DNA from: Mycolicibacterium helvum
GTDB lineage: Bacteria; Actinomycetota; Actinomycetes; Mycobacteriales; Mycobacteriaceae
Reading direction: 5' to 3'
NCBI RefSeq assembly: GCF_010731895.1
Contig: NZ_AP022596.1
Span: 2,356,001-2,420,000, forward strand
Length of the DNA stretch: 64,000 nt
Position 1 is the first letter of the stretch; every line of letters starts with the position of its first letter. The translations under genes were made by a program, and so were the position numbers. Positions 40,447 to 49,439 of the stretch are shown here, piece by piece. The notes under the pieces were generated by a model. That model was not told the origin of the DNA. It did no database searches and saw nothing but the letters and a program-made list of their open reading frames with translations.

Positions 40447-43320
40447 GTGACCGAATCGCCGACCGCCGCAGTCTCGGACCCCGACGGCTCCGACAACGAT
40501 GTGCCGCGGCACCGCTATACCGCCGAGTTGGCGGGGCGGATCGAGCGGGACTGGCAGGAGAACTGGCAATCGTGGGGCACCTTCAACGTGCCTAACCCGG
40601 TTGGCGCGCTGGCCCCCGCCGACGGCGCGGCCGTACCTGGCGACAAGATGTTCGTCCAGGACATGTTCCCCTATCCCTCGGGGGAGGGCCTGCACGTCGG
40701 GCACCCGCTTGGCTACATCGCCACTGACGTCTACGCGCGCTACTTCCGGATGACGGGCCGCAATGTGCTGCACGCGTTGGGCTTCGACGCTTTCGGGCTG
40801 CCGGCCGAGCAGTTCGCCATTCAGACCGGCACCCATCCGCGGATCCGCACCGAAGCCAATATCGTCAATTTCCGCCGCCAGCTGGGCCGGCTGGGCCTTG
40901 GGCACGACCAGCGGCGCAGCTTCTCGACTACCGACGTCGACTTCTACAAGTGGACGCAGTGGATCTTCCTGCAGATCTACAACGCCTGGTTCGACACCGA
41001 CCTGAACAAGGCCCGGCCCATTGCTGAGCTGTTGGCGGAATTCGACAGCGGCGCACGCATTCCCGACGATGGACGGGACTGGTCGGCGTTGTCGGCGGGG
41101 GAGCGGGCCGACGTCATCGACAGCTTCCGGCTGGTCTACCTGTCCGATTCGCTGGTGAACTGGTGCCCAGGGCTGGGCACGGTGCTGGCCAACGAGGAGG
41201 TCACCTCCGAGGGCCGCAGCGAGCGGGGCAACTTTCCGGTGTTCCGGAAGCGGTTGCGGCAGTGGATGATGCGCATCACCGCCTACTCCGACCGGTTGCT
41301 CGAGGATCTCGAGGTGCTGGATTGGCCGGAGAAGGTCAAGGCGATGCAGCGCAACTGGATCGGCCGCTCCACCGGAGCGTCGGTGCTGTTCGGTGCGAAC
41401 GACACCGACATCGAGGTCTTCACCACCCGGCCCGACACCCTGTTCGGCGCGACGTATCTGGTGCTGGCCCCCGAGCATGACCTGGTCGACACCCTGACCG
41501 CCGCGCAGTGGCCCGACGGTGTGGACCCGCGGTGGACGTCGGGTGCGGCTACCCCGGCCGAGGCGGTGGCCGCCTACCGACGGTCGATCGCGGCGAAGTC
41601 CGACCTGGAACGTCAGGAGAACAAGACCAAGACCGGGGTGTTCCTCGGCACGCACGCAACCAATCCGGCCAACGGCCAACAAGTTCCGATCTTCATCGCC
41701 GACTACGTTCTGGCCGGCTACGGCACCGGTGCGATCATGGCAGTGCCCGGTGGGGATCAGCGGGACTGGGAGTTCGCGACCGAGTTCGGGCTGCCGATCA
41801 TCGAGGTGGTCACCGGGGGCGATGTCACGGAGGCGGCCTACACCGGTGACGGCGCCCTGGTGAACTCGGACTACCTCGACGGGCTGAGCGTGCCGGACGC
41901 CAAGAAGGCGATCACCGAGCGGCTGGAGGCCGACGGCCGTGGCCGCGCCCGCGTCGAGTACAAGCTTCGCGATTGGCTTTTCGCGCGGCAGCGGTACTGG
42001 GGCGAGCCGTTCCCGATCGTGTACGACGCCGACGGGCGAGCTCACCCGCTGCCCGATGCCGCGCTGCCGGTGGAGCTGCCCGATATCGCCGACTACTCGC
42101 CGGTGATGTTCGACCCCGACGATGCCGGCAGCGAGCCGTCACCGCCGCTGAACAAAGCCACCGAGTGGGTGCAGGTCGAGCTGGATCTGGGCGACGGTCT
42201 GCGGCCCTACACTCGCGACACCAATGTGATGCCGCAGTGGGCCGGCAGCTCCTGGTATGAGCTGCGCTACGCCGATCCGCACAACGCAGAAGAGTTCTGC
42301 GCCAGGGAGAACGAGGCCTACTGGATGGGTCCGCGCCCGGCCGAACACGGGGCCGCCGATCCGGGCGGGGTCGACCTTTACGTCGGTGGCGTCGAGCATG
42401 CCGTACTGCACCTGCTGTATTCGCGGTTCTGGCACAAGGTTCTTCACGACCTTGGCCATGTCACGTCGCGGGAGCCCTACCGCCGCTTGGTGAACCAGGG
42501 CTACATCCAGGCGTTCGCCTACACCGACTCCCGCGGTGCCTATGTGCCGGCCGCTGACGTCGTCGAGCGGGACGGCAAGTTCGTCCTGCCGGGACCCGAC
42601 GGTGAGACCGAGGTCTTCCAGGAGTTCGGCAAGATCGGCAAGAGCCTGAAGAACTCGATTTCCCCGGACGAAATCTGCGACGGCTACGGCGCCGACACGC
42701 TTCGGGTGTACGAGATGTCGATGGGCCCGCTGGAGGCGTCGCGGCCGTGGGCGACCAAAGACGTCGTCGGCGCTCATCGGTTCCTGCAGCGGGTATGGCG
42801 TCTGGTGGTCGACGAATCAACCGGTGAGTCAAGGGTTTCCGAGGACGAGGCGCTGGAAGACGACACGTTACGGCTGTTGCACCGCACGATCGCCGGGGTG
42901 TCGGACGACTATGCGAGCCTGCGGAACAACACCGCTGCGGCCAAGCTCATCGAGTACACCAACCACCTCACCAAGGAGGGCATCAACGCACGCGCGGCGC
43001 TGGAGCCGCTGGTGCTGATGGTGGCTCCGCTCTCGCCGCACCTGGCCGAAGAGCTGTGGCAGCGGCTGGGCCACTCGAAGTCGTTGGCGCACGGCCCATT
43101 CCCGGTCGCCGACCCGCAGTATCTGGTGACCGACACTGTCGAGTACCCGGTCCAGGTCAACGGGAAGGTCCGCGGGCACATCACCGTCGCGGCCGACGCC
43201 GACAAGGCCAGCCTCGAGGCGAGTGCGTTGGCCGACGAGAAGGTGCAGGCGTTCCTGGCTGGCGCTACCCCGAAGAAGGTCATCGTGGTGCCGGGCCGGC
43301 TGGTCAACTTCGTCGTCTAG
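40447..43320 (+). CDS. leuS: Leucyl-tRNA synthetase
   Basis: 957 residues. The class I synthetase HIGH motif is HVGH in [17 protein letters not shown]. The editing domain contains [19 protein letters not shown], and KMSKS appears as [10 protein letters not shown]. The C-terminal domain ends with [13 protein letters not shown]. The start is the GTG of VTESPTAAV, matching mycobacterial LeuS. A TATACC about eleven bases upstream and no ribosome binding site suggest a leaderless or near-leaderless transcript. The longer frame from 39922 is antisense to mtc28 and is rejected. Confidence 0.98.
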   Translation: MTESPTAAVSDPDGSDNDVPRHRYTAELAGRIERDWQENWQSWGTFNVPNPVGALAPADGAAVPGDKMFVQDMFPYPSGEGLHVGHPLGYIATDVYARYFRMTGRNVLHALGFDAFGLPAEQFAIQTGTHPRIRTEANIVNFRRQLGRLGLGHDQRRSFSTTDVDFYKWTQWIFLQIYNAWFDTDLNKARPIAELLAEFDSGARIPDDGRDWSALSAGERADVIDSFRLVYLSDSLVNWCPGLGTVLANEEVTSEGRSERGNFPVFRKRLRQWMMRITAYSDRLLEDLEVLDWPEKVKAMQRNWIGRSTGASVLFGANDTDIEVFTTRPDTLFGATYLVLAPEHDLVDTLTAAQWPDGVDPRWTSGAATPAEAVAAYRRSIAAKSDLERQENKTKTGVFLGTHATNPANGQQVPIFIADYVLAGYGTGAIMAVPGGDQRDWEFATEFGLPIIEVVTGGDVTEAAYTGDGALVNSDYLDGLSVPDAKKAITERLEADGRGRARVEYKLRDWLFARQRYWGEPFPIVYDADGRAHPLPDAALPVELPDIADYSPVMFDPDDAGSEPSPPLNKATEWVQVELDLGDGLRPYTRDTNVMPQWAGSSWYELRYADPHNAEEFCARENEAYWMGPRPAEHGAADPGGVDLYVGGVEHAVLHLLYSRFWHKVLHDLGHVTSREPYRRLVNQGYIQAFAYTDSRGAYVPAADVVERDGKFVLPGPDGETEVFQEFGKIGKSLKNSISPDEICDGYGADTLRVYEMSMGPLEASRPWATKDVVGAHRFLQRVWRLVVDESTGESRVSEDEALEDDTLRLLHRTIAGVSDDYASLRNNTAAAKLIEYTNHLTKEGINARAALEPLVLMVAPLSPHLAEELWQRLGHSKSLAHGPFPVADPQYLVTDTVEYPVQVNGKVRGHITVAADADKASLEASALADEKVQAFLAGATPKKVIVVPGRLVNFVV

Positions 43321-43327
43321 TGATTTC

Positions 43328-43364
43328 GGCGCGCAAACCGTCGCACAGCGGCGGAAACCGCGCC
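43328..43364. terminator. Bidirectional hairpin between leuS and SDR gene
   Basis: A two-part stem: outer GGCGCG (43328-43333) with CGCGCC (43359-43364), inner CCGTCGC (43338-43344) with GCGGCGG (43348-43354, one G-U pair), and a 3-base loop. It fills the 48-bp gap between two convergent stops, so it can serve both genes. Confidence 0.5.
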
Positions 43365-43368
43365 CCAA

Positions 43369-44043
43369 TCACGCCCGCCGGCGCGGCCGGACCACCACCT
43401 GATGAGTGTGCGCGTCGGGCGGGGTGGCGATCACATCGGCGACGATTCGCGCCACGGTCTCGGCCTTGAGGTAGTTCGCCGGGTCGTATTGGCCGCCCTC
43501 GTAGGCGACCAGATCCTCCTGCATCTCGGTGTCGACCCGGCCAGGGTGCACGCTGGTGACCCGCAAGCTGGGCTCGTCGGCGCGCAGCGAGTCGGCGAAC
43601 GCCCGCTGTGCGAACTTGCTCGCCGAATACGCCGCCAGCCCGGACGAGACGTTGAGTCCCGCGCCGGAGTTGATGAAGACGACGTGCCCCCGGGCCGCCC
43701 GTAGCGCCGGGAGTAGCGCCAGTGTGAGTGCAACCGGGCCGGCCACGTTCACCTCGAAGCAGGACCGCCATTGTTCGGGGATCGACTCCTCGAACCGCCC
43801 CGGATGTGCGACGCCGGCGTTATGCACCAGCACCTCGAGCTCGACCAGCGGCTCGGCGGCGGCCTCGATCCCCGCTTGGTCGGTGAGGTCCAACGGCCAG
43901 GTGGTGGCCCCGAAACGGGCGGCGACGGCGTCGAGCCGGGCGGACGGCCGGCCCGCCAGCAGCAGCGTGTGGGTGGGTGCCAACGCCTCGGCGATCGCCG
44001 AGCCGATGCCGCCGCCGGCTCCCGTTATTAGCGCTGTGGGCAT
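43369..44043 (-). CDS. SDR family oxidoreductase
   Basis: 224 residues. A classical short-chain dehydrogenase/reductase: TGAGGGIGSAIAEAL nucleotide loop at the start, LVHNAGVA, catalytic serine in FINSGAGL and YSASK (active Tyr and Lys). The C-terminal VRPRRRA is basic. The substrate cannot be read from the sequence. It is divergent from ggh, separated by about 52 bp, and convergent with leuS. Confidence 0.92.
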   Translation of the reverse strand: MPTALITGAGGGIGSAIAEALAPTHTLLLAGRPSARLDAVAARFGATTWPLDLTDQAGIEAAAEPLVELEVLVHNAGVAHPGRFEESIPEQWRSCFEVNVAGPVALTLALLPALRAARGHVVFINSGAGLNVSSGLAAYSASKFAQRAFADSLRADEPSLRVTSVHPGRVDTEMQEDLVAYEGGQYDPANYLKAETVARIVADVIATPPDAHTHQVVVRPRRRA

Positions 44044-44095
44044 ATCGAGACCCTACCGATCTGCGATTCCCACTCGGGCGACGCAGAATGAACGC

Positions 44096-45436
44096 GTGGC
44101 ATTCGACCCGAGTTTCGGCCCGACACAGTTGGCGGCCCGCGCGGCCTACCTCCTGCGCGGTAACGACCTGGGTGTGATGACCTCGGCCGCGCCGCTGCTG
44201 TACCCGCACATGTGGAGCTGGGATGCCGCATTCGTCGCTGTCGGCCTGGCCCCGCTGAGCGTCGAACGTGCCGTCGTCGAACTCGACACGCTGCTGTCGG
44301 CGCAATGGGCCAACGGGATGATCCCGCACATCGTGTTCGCCAACGGGGTCGACGGATACTTCCCGGGCCCGGCCCGCTGGGCCACCTCGGCGCTGGCGGC
44401 CAACGCCCCGCGCAACCGGCACACCTCGGGGATCACCCAGCCGCCGGTGCATGCGATCGCGGTACAGCGCATCCTCGACCGGGCTCGCACCAGGGGCCGC
44501 TCCACCCGCGCCGTCGCCGAGGCGTTCCTGGACCGGCGGTGGGCGGATCTGGTGCGCTGGCATCGCTGGCTGGCCGAAGCCCGCGACCAGGATGAGCGCG
44601 GCCGCATCACGCTGTACCACGGCTGGGAATCCGGGATGGACAATTCGCCGCGCTGGGATTCCGCCTACGCCAACGTGATTCCCGGGAGCATCCCGGAGTA
44701 TCAGCGCGAAGACAACCACATCGTCACCGACGCCAGCCAGCGGCCCTCCGATACCGAGTACGACCGCTATATGTGGCTGCTCGAGGAGATGAAATCCGTT
44801 CGCTATGACGATGATCTGCTGCCGAAGGTGATGAGCTTCGCTGTCGAAGACGTGTTCGTCTCGGCGATCTTTTCGGTGGCGTGCGATGTGCTGGCCAATA
44901 TCGGCGAGGACTACAAGCGCCCGCATGCCGATGTGCGCGACCTGTATTCGTGGGCCGAACGGTTCCGCACCGGTGTCGTCGAGACGACGGACGCAAGGAC
45001 AGGCGCGGCAAGGGATTTCGATGTGAGATCCGGTAAGTGGATCGCCACGGAGACCGCCGCGCAGTTCGCGCCCCTGCTGTGCGGCGGGTTGCCGCACGAC
45101 CGCGAACGTGCGCTGCTGCGAGTTTTGGAGGGCCCGCGCTTTTGCGGCCACCCGGATCTGAAGTATTCGGTGATCCCGTCGACGTCACCGGTTTCCAAGG
45201 ATTTCCGGCCCCGCGAATACTGGCGGGGCCCGGTCTGGCCGGTGCTGACGTGGTTGTTCTCCTGGGCGTTCGCTCGCCGAGGATGGTCGGAACGGTCTTT
45301 GCTGCTTCGCCAAGAAGGTCTTCGGCAGGCCAGCGACGGCACCTTCGCCGAGTACTACGAACCGTTCACCGGCGAGCCGCTCGGCAGCATGCAACAGTCT
45401 TGGACCGCCGCCGCAGTTCTCGACTGGCTTGGTTAG
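44096..45436 (+). CDS. ggh: Glucosylglycerate hydrolase (GH63)
   Basis: 446 residues. It hydrolyses glucosylglycerate, a compatible solute that mycobacteria accumulate under nitrogen limitation, to glucose and glycerate. The (alpha/alpha)6 GH63 segments are HMWSWDAAFVAVGL, GYFPGPARWATSAL, GWESGMDNSPRWDSAY and FAEYYEPFTGEPLGSMQQSW. Counting from the chosen GTG, D43, D182 and E419 fall exactly on the catalytically important residues I recall for the M. hassiacum enzyme, also 446 residues long. This strongly supports the start and the function. The enzyme is known from rapidly growing mycobacteria. Confidence 0.93.
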   Translation: MAFDPSFGPTQLAARAAYLLRGNDLGVMTSAAPLLYPHMWSWDAAFVAVGLAPLSVERAVVELDTLLSAQWANGMIPHIVFANGVDGYFPGPARWATSALAANAPRNRHTSGITQPPVHAIAVQRILDRARTRGRSTRAVAEAFLDRRWADLVRWHRWLAEARDQDERGRITLYHGWESGMDNSPRWDSAYANVIPGSIPEYQREDNHIVTDASQRPSDTEYDRYMWLLEEMKSVRYDDDLLPKVMSFAVEDVFVSAIFSVACDVLANIGEDYKRPHADVRDLYSWAERFRTGVVETTDARTGAARDFDVRSGKWIATETAAQFAPLLCGGLPHDRERALLRVLEGPRFCGHPDLKYSVIPSTSPVSKDFRPREYWRGPVWPVLTWLFSWAFARRGWSERSLLLRQEGLRQASDGTFAEYYEPFTGEPLGSMQQSWTAAAVLDWLG

Positions 45437-45437
45437 T

Positions 45438-45578
45438 CCCCGGGTCGCTGCGCTCCTGCCCGCCGGGTGCTAATCCCCGGGTCGCTGCGCTCCTGCCCGC
45501 CGGGTGCTAATCCCCGGGTCGCTGCGCTCCTGCCCGCCGGGTGCTAATCCCCGGGTCGCTGCGCTCCTGCCCGCCGGG
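45438..45578. repeat. Four tandem copies of a 37-bp repeat
   Basis: Copies start at 45438, 45475, 45512 and 45549. Each begins CCCCGGGTCGCTGCGCTCC and contains TGCCCGCCGGG; copies 1-3 end TGCTAAT and the last is cut at 30 bp. The visible copies are identical. Each carries the self-complementary ends CCCGG/CCGGG, able to form a small hairpin. They fill the gap between the convergent ggh and marR genes, so they may act as a tandem terminator or be a VNTR-type locus. There are no unique spacers, so it is not CRISPR. Confidence 0.95.
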
Positions 45579-45585
45579 TAAAGCC

Positions 45586-46044
45586 CTAGTTCTCAGCCTG
45601 CTCGGCCAACCGCTCCAAGGGCTTAAGTGCCTTGGCCAACGTGTCGCGCTCCTCGTCGGTCAACTTCGCCAGCAGGACCGACAGATGCGCTCGCCGCACA
45701 GCCAGCGCCTCCCGGTGTTGCACCAGCCCCTGCGGGGTGACCTCGACCAGAACGGCACGCAGGTCCGAAGGATCCCGCGAGCGCTTGACCAGGCCCAGCT
45801 TCTCTAGACGACGGATTGCCACCGTGGTGGTCGGGGTGCGCACCCGCTCGCGCGCCGCGAGCTCGGTCATCCGGATGGGACCCTGATCGAGCAGGGTCAG
45901 CAGGATCGACAGCTGAGCAAGCGTGAGGTCCGCGCCGGCGTTACTGGTCTTGGTGTCGGCGCGGCGTAAGACCGAAAACAGCTTCGAGAGGACCCGCTGC
46001 AGGTCTCCAGACAGGTCGGTGACCTGCGACTCGGCCTCAATCAT
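45586..46044 (-). CDS. MarR family transcriptional regulator (Rv0042c-type)
   Basis: 152 residues with the MarR winged helix: TLAQLSILLTLLDQGPIRMTELAARERVRTPTTTVAIRRLEKLGLVKRSRDPSDLRAVLVEVTPQGLVQHRE. It corresponds to Rv0042c. The ligand is unknown. A TAGACT about ten bases upstream of the ATG without a ribosome binding site suggests a leaderless transcript. It lies downstream of the amino-acid ABC genes on the same strand. Confidence 0.92.
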   Translation of the reverse strand: MIEAESQVTDLSGDLQRVLSKLFSVLRRADTKTSNAGADLTLAQLSILLTLLDQGPIRMTELAARERVRTPTTTVAIRRLEKLGLVKRSRDPSDLRAVLVEVTPQGLVQHREALAVRRAHLSVLLAKLTDEERDTLAKALKPLERLAEQAEN

Positions 46045-46107
46045 AGTTCGCTAGTCTAACCTGTCTGTGCCGGTCAACCGCGCGATACGCGGTTTTCGCA
46101 GCTGCAA

Positions 46108-46851
46108 TTACAGAACCTGGGACAGGAACCGCTGCAGCCGATCGGTCTCGGCGGCGGTGAAGATCTGGTCGGGCGGCCCGGATTCGACCACCTTGCCGTG
46201 GTCCATGAACACCACCGAGTCCGCCGTGGAGCGGGCGAATCCCATCTCGTGGGTAACCACCACCATCGTCATGCCGTCGGATCCGAGTTCGGCGATCAGC
46301 GTCAGGATCCCCTTGACCAGCTCAGGATCCAGCGCCGAGGTGGCCTCGTCGAAGAACATCACCTGCGGGGTCATCGCCAGCGCCCGGGCGATCGCGACCC
46401 GCTGCTGCTGCCCGCCGGACAGGGTGGCCGGCCGCACGTCGGCCTTGTGCCGCAACCCGACCCGCTCGAGCTGGGCCAGCGCCAGCTCCCGGGATTCGTC
46501 GGCCGACAACCGCTTGAGCTTCCGCGGCCCCAGGGCGACGTTGTCCACCACGCTGCGATGTGGGAAAAGGTTGAACTGCTGGAACACCATGCCGATGCGC
46601 TGACGCAGCTTGTCGGGATCGTCGCGTAGTACCGAGCGGCCGTCGAGCAGGATGTCGCCGCGGTCGGGTTCGTAGAGCCGGTTCAGCGTGCGCAGCAGTG
46701 TCGACTTGCCCGATCCCGACGGGCCGATCACCGCCGATGTGCTGCCCGCCGGGACCGTGAGGTCCACCCCACGCAGTATCGCGTTACCGCTCAGCGTCAG
46801 GTGAATATCGTTGGCCGCCAACGAAACCGGCTCAGCTGCCGGGGCCATCAC
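46108..46851 (-). CDS. Polar amino acid ABC transporter ATP-binding protein (GlnQ-type)
   Basis: 247 residues. Walker A GPSGSGKSTLLRTLNRL, Q-loop VFQQFNLFPHRSVVDN, signature LSGGQQQRVAIARAL and Walker B VMFFDEATSALDPE; a typical GlnQ-class PAAT subunit. The GTG start overlaps the permease stop (GTGA), with AGGAG five bases upstream. It should energise the fused binding protein/permease next to it for import of a glutamine-like amino acid. Confidence 0.94.
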   Translation of the reverse strand: MMAPAAEPVSLAANDIHLTLSGNAILRGVDLTVPAGSTSAVIGPSGSGKSTLLRTLNRLYEPDRGDILLDGRSVLRDDPDKLRQRIGMVFQQFNLFPHRSVVDNVALGPRKLKRLSADESRELALAQLERVGLRHKADVRPATLSGGQQQRVAIARALAMTPQVMFFDEATSALDPELVKGILTLIAELGSDGMTMVVVTHEMGFARSTADSVVFMDHGKVVESGPPDQIFTAAETDRLQRFLSQVL

Positions 46852-48617
46852 ACCATCTCCTGGGTCGTGGTGTTCGGGTCAAGCGGGTCTTCGGACGCTG
46901 TCGGGCGCCCGCGGCGCAGCCGCGCGTCGATGTAGTTCACCAGGTGGGTCAGCGGGATCGTGAGCAGCAGGTAGAACAATCCGGCCGCGACCAATGGTGA
47001 CAGGTTTCCGGTCTGGGCGTTGAGATCCCGGCCCACCTGGAACAGCTCACGCTGGCTGGCGACCAGGCCTAGGAAGTACACCAGCGACGACGCCTTCAGC
47101 AGCGAGATGAATTGATTCACCAACGCGGGCAGCACTCGTCGCACGCCCTGCGGCACCACCACCAACCGCATCGAAGAGGTGTAGCTGAACCCGAGCGCGC
47201 GGGAGGCTTCCATCTGCCCGGCATCCACACTCTGAATGCCGGAGCGGAAGATCTCGCCGATGTAGGCGGCGGCCATCAACCCGAGCGCGGCGATGCCCAG
47301 CGGGTAGGGATCATTGCCCGTGAGCTGACCGACGATCGGCCCGACGCCCAGACCGATCAGCAGGATGATCACCACTTCGGGGAGCCCGCGGAAGATGTCG
47401 GTGTAGAGGCGGGCCGGCCAGCGCAGCCACCGCGAGCGGGAGATCCCGGCCACGGCCAGTCCCATGCCGAGCACCAGCCCGATGGCGGCAGCAGACACCG
47501 TCAGCAGCAGGGTGTTGGGCAGGCCGGTGGTCAGCAGGTCGGGGATGGCTTTCTTGTACAGCTCCCAATCCAGGAACGACTCGCGCAGCTGGGTCAGCAC
47601 CGATTTCGGCGCGCTCGCGGCGGCCGGGGTCTGGTGGGCGGCCGCGATCGCGGCGAAGTCGGGTAGCTGCGGAGCCGGCGCCGCCTTGGACCCCGGTTTC
47701 CAGCCCGGCGGCAACGCCCGCGGCACCCATTCGGAGTACAGCCGCGACCAGGTGCCGTCGGCGATGACGGCATCCAGACCGGCGTTGAGCGCGTCGATCA
47801 GCGGCTTGTTCTCTCCGGCCACCGCGTAGGCGACGAAATTGTCCAAGCTGAAGGTGTTTTCGACGATCTGGGCGGGGTCGCCGGGGCGCACAGTGCCCAC
47901 CGCCTGCTGCGACGGTGCCACCCATGCGTCGATCTGGCGGGTCTTGAGGCTGGCGTACACGGTGTTGTAGTCGGGGAATTTCACCGGCTGCAGGTGCAAC
48001 GTGTCGACGAGGTAGGCCTCCTGCACGGTGCCCTGTACCACCCCGATGCGTTGGCCCGGCCCGAGTTTGTCGAACCCGGTGATCGGCGAGCCCGACGGCA
48101 CTACCAGTGAGAAATAGCCGAAGTCGTAGCCGTTGGTGAAGCCGACGGTGCGCCGCCGCGCGTCGGTGGTGGTGATCGACGATGACCCGACGTCGAAGCG
48201 GCGGGCGGCCACCTGGGCGAGCAGGCCGGAGAATTCGGTGCCCACGAAGGTGATTTTCAGGCCCAGTTTGTCGGCGATCGCGCGCAGCAGTTCATTGTCG
48301 AACCCGGTGAACTGACCCTTGGCGTCGATACAGATGCTCGGCGGCGCGTCCGACAGCGTGCCGACGGTCAGCGTGCCGGGGGTGATCAGTCGCAGCGCGT
48401 CGCGGTTGACCGCCGTGAGGGGCTCGGTGGTGGCGGTGGTGTATTTGTCCTCGTTCGGCCCCTTGGCCGCGGCCGCCAGGTTGGTGGGCAATGCGCTGGC
48501 CGACTCGACGCCTGGCGGTGCGCACTGGTCGGCGCCGGCGGGCGCGGCGGCGACTAACCCGAAGATCATCAGCAGAACCGCCAGGATCGCCGCGAACCGA
48601 CTCGAATGGAAAGGCAT
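46848..48617 (-). CDS. Fused solute-binding protein and permease of a polar amino acid ABC transporter
   Basis: 589 residues. Signal peptide at 1-30 (MPFHSSRFAAILAVLLMIFG and onward). The periplasmic binding protein domain (about 75-300) has TLTVGTLSDAPPSICIDAKGQFTGFDNELLRAIADKLGL, GTEFSGLLAQVAARRFDVGSSSITTTDARR and GVVQGTVQEAYL. The permease domain (about 340-560) has the EAA loop (EASRALGFSYTSSMRLVVVPQGVRRVLPAL). Substrate-binding and permease parts are fused, as in some Gram-positive GlnHP systems. The start ATG was chosen so that the signal peptide begins the protein. The unit is absent from this spot in M. tuberculosis. Confidence 0.9.
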   Translation of the reverse strand: MPFHSSRFAAILAVLLMIFGLVAAAPAGADQCAPPGVESASALPTNLAAAAKGPNEDKYTTATTEPLTAVNRDALRLITPGTLTVGTLSDAPPSICIDAKGQFTGFDNELLRAIADKLGLKITFVGTEFSGLLAQVAARRFDVGSSSITTTDARRRTVGFTNGYDFGYFSLVVPSGSPITGFDKLGPGQRIGVVQGTVQEAYLVDTLHLQPVKFPDYNTVYASLKTRQIDAWVAPSQQAVGTVRPGDPAQIVENTFSLDNFVAYAVAGENKPLIDALNAGLDAVIADGTWSRLYSEWVPRALPPGWKPGSKAAPAPQLPDFAAIAAAHQTPAAASAPKSVLTQLRESFLDWELYKKAIPDLLTTGLPNTLLLTVSAAAIGLVLGMGLAVAGISRSRWLRWPARLYTDIFRGLPEVVIILLIGLGVGPIVGQLTGNDPYPLGIAALGLMAAAYIGEIFRSGIQSVDAGQMEASRALGFSYTSSMRLVVVPQGVRRVLPALVNQFISLLKASSLVYFLGLVASQRELFQVGRDLNAQTGNLSPLVAAGLFYLLLTIPLTHLVNYIDARLRRGRPTASEDPLDPNTTTQEMV

Positions 48618-48661
48618 CACTAGCAAGGTACTGCGGACAGCGGGCCGGGCACGGCTTGCGA

Positions 48662-49327
48662 TCAAACGGAATCCAAGTCGGCGAACACGCCGCCGCGGCG
48701 CAACTCGGCGGTCAGCACATCGGCCATCAGGTCGGTGCGGTCCAGGCAGGCCTGCCGCGCGGCGGCTGGATGGCGGCGCTGGATCGCGGCGTACTCGGTC
48801 TCGTAGAGCGGCATCAGCTGGGCCGGGCCGTCGGCATGGGCGGCCCAGAACTCTTGGGGCAAGAAGCTGCGCGACGCGCTGATGGCCGCCCTGAGCCGGG
48901 GTCCGGCGTACTCGTTGACGAGAACGTCCCGGAACAGGTTGGCGCCATGGAGGTACTCCCGGGGGCCGGCGGCGTCGCGCATGATCACCATGGTCGCCTC
49001 GAGCGCCTCGAGTGCCGGTGGCCGCGGGTTGGTCGCGGCGCGGGCGGACGCCGCGCCGGTCAGCAGTCCGTGCACCTCGTGGTGTTCGCGCAGCACGTCG
49101 GCATCGAAGCGATGGACGAACGCACCGCGGTGATAGCGCGACTCCAGGATGCCGTCGTGTTCGAGCTGGACCAGGGCCTCCTGCACCGGCACCCGGCTCA
49201 GGCCCAGGGCAGCGGCGATCCCATTGCGGTCCACTCGATCACCGGAGCGCAGCCGGCCGGTGAGCAGGAGGTCGAGGACATGTGCAACGACCAAGTCTTT
49301 CTCTTTGACCCCATAGTGTTTGGGCAT
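48662..49327 (-). CDS. GntR family transcriptional regulator (FCD type, Rv0043c-like)
   Basis: 221 residues. The N-terminal winged helix is LLLTGRLRSGDRVDRNGIAAALGLSRVPVQEALVQLEHDGILESRYHRGAFVHRF. The C-terminal all-helical FCD ligand domain contains EATMVIMRDAAG and ANLFRDVLVNEYAGPRLRAAISASRS. It corresponds to Rv0043c. It is divergent from the P450 gene; the palindrome at 49405-49431 in the gap is the obvious candidate operator. It is also 44 bp upstream of the ABC transporter on the same strand and may control it. Confidence 0.92.
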   Translation of the reverse strand: MPKHYGVKEKDLVVAHVLDLLLTGRLRSGDRVDRNGIAAALGLSRVPVQEALVQLEHDGILESRYHRGAFVHRFDADVLREHHEVHGLLTGAASARAATNPRPPALEALEATMVIMRDAAGPREYLHGANLFRDVLVNEYAGPRLRAAISASRSFLPQEFWAAHADGPAQLMPLYETEYAAIQRRHPAAARQACLDRTDLMADVLTAELRRGGVFADLDSV

Positions 49328-49404
49328 CGTTCTCTCCGCGCCGTCTTGGACACGTACTTGCGGGTAATCCTGCCGTTTTCGGGCGCGGATCTCGGTGAAT
49401 CTAC

Positions 49405-49431
49405 CGTAACGAGACTGTCGGTCTCGTTACG
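49405..49431. promoter_or_regulatory. Perfect 11-bp inverted repeat, candidate operator
   Basis: Arms CGTAACGAGAC and GTCTCGTTACG separated by TGTCG. The repeat ends eight bases before the ATG of the P450 gene at 49440 and lies 78 bp from the GntR start. Such a long perfect palindrome in a divergent GntR intergenic gap is typical of a regulator-binding site. It could also form an RNA hairpin at the P450 start. Confidence 0.75.
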
Positions 49432-49439
49432 CTCTGGAG

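Noticed and set aside
45438..45578. Possible CRISPR array
   Set aside because: The 37-bp units are directly adjacent with no unique spacers and no cas genes are present.
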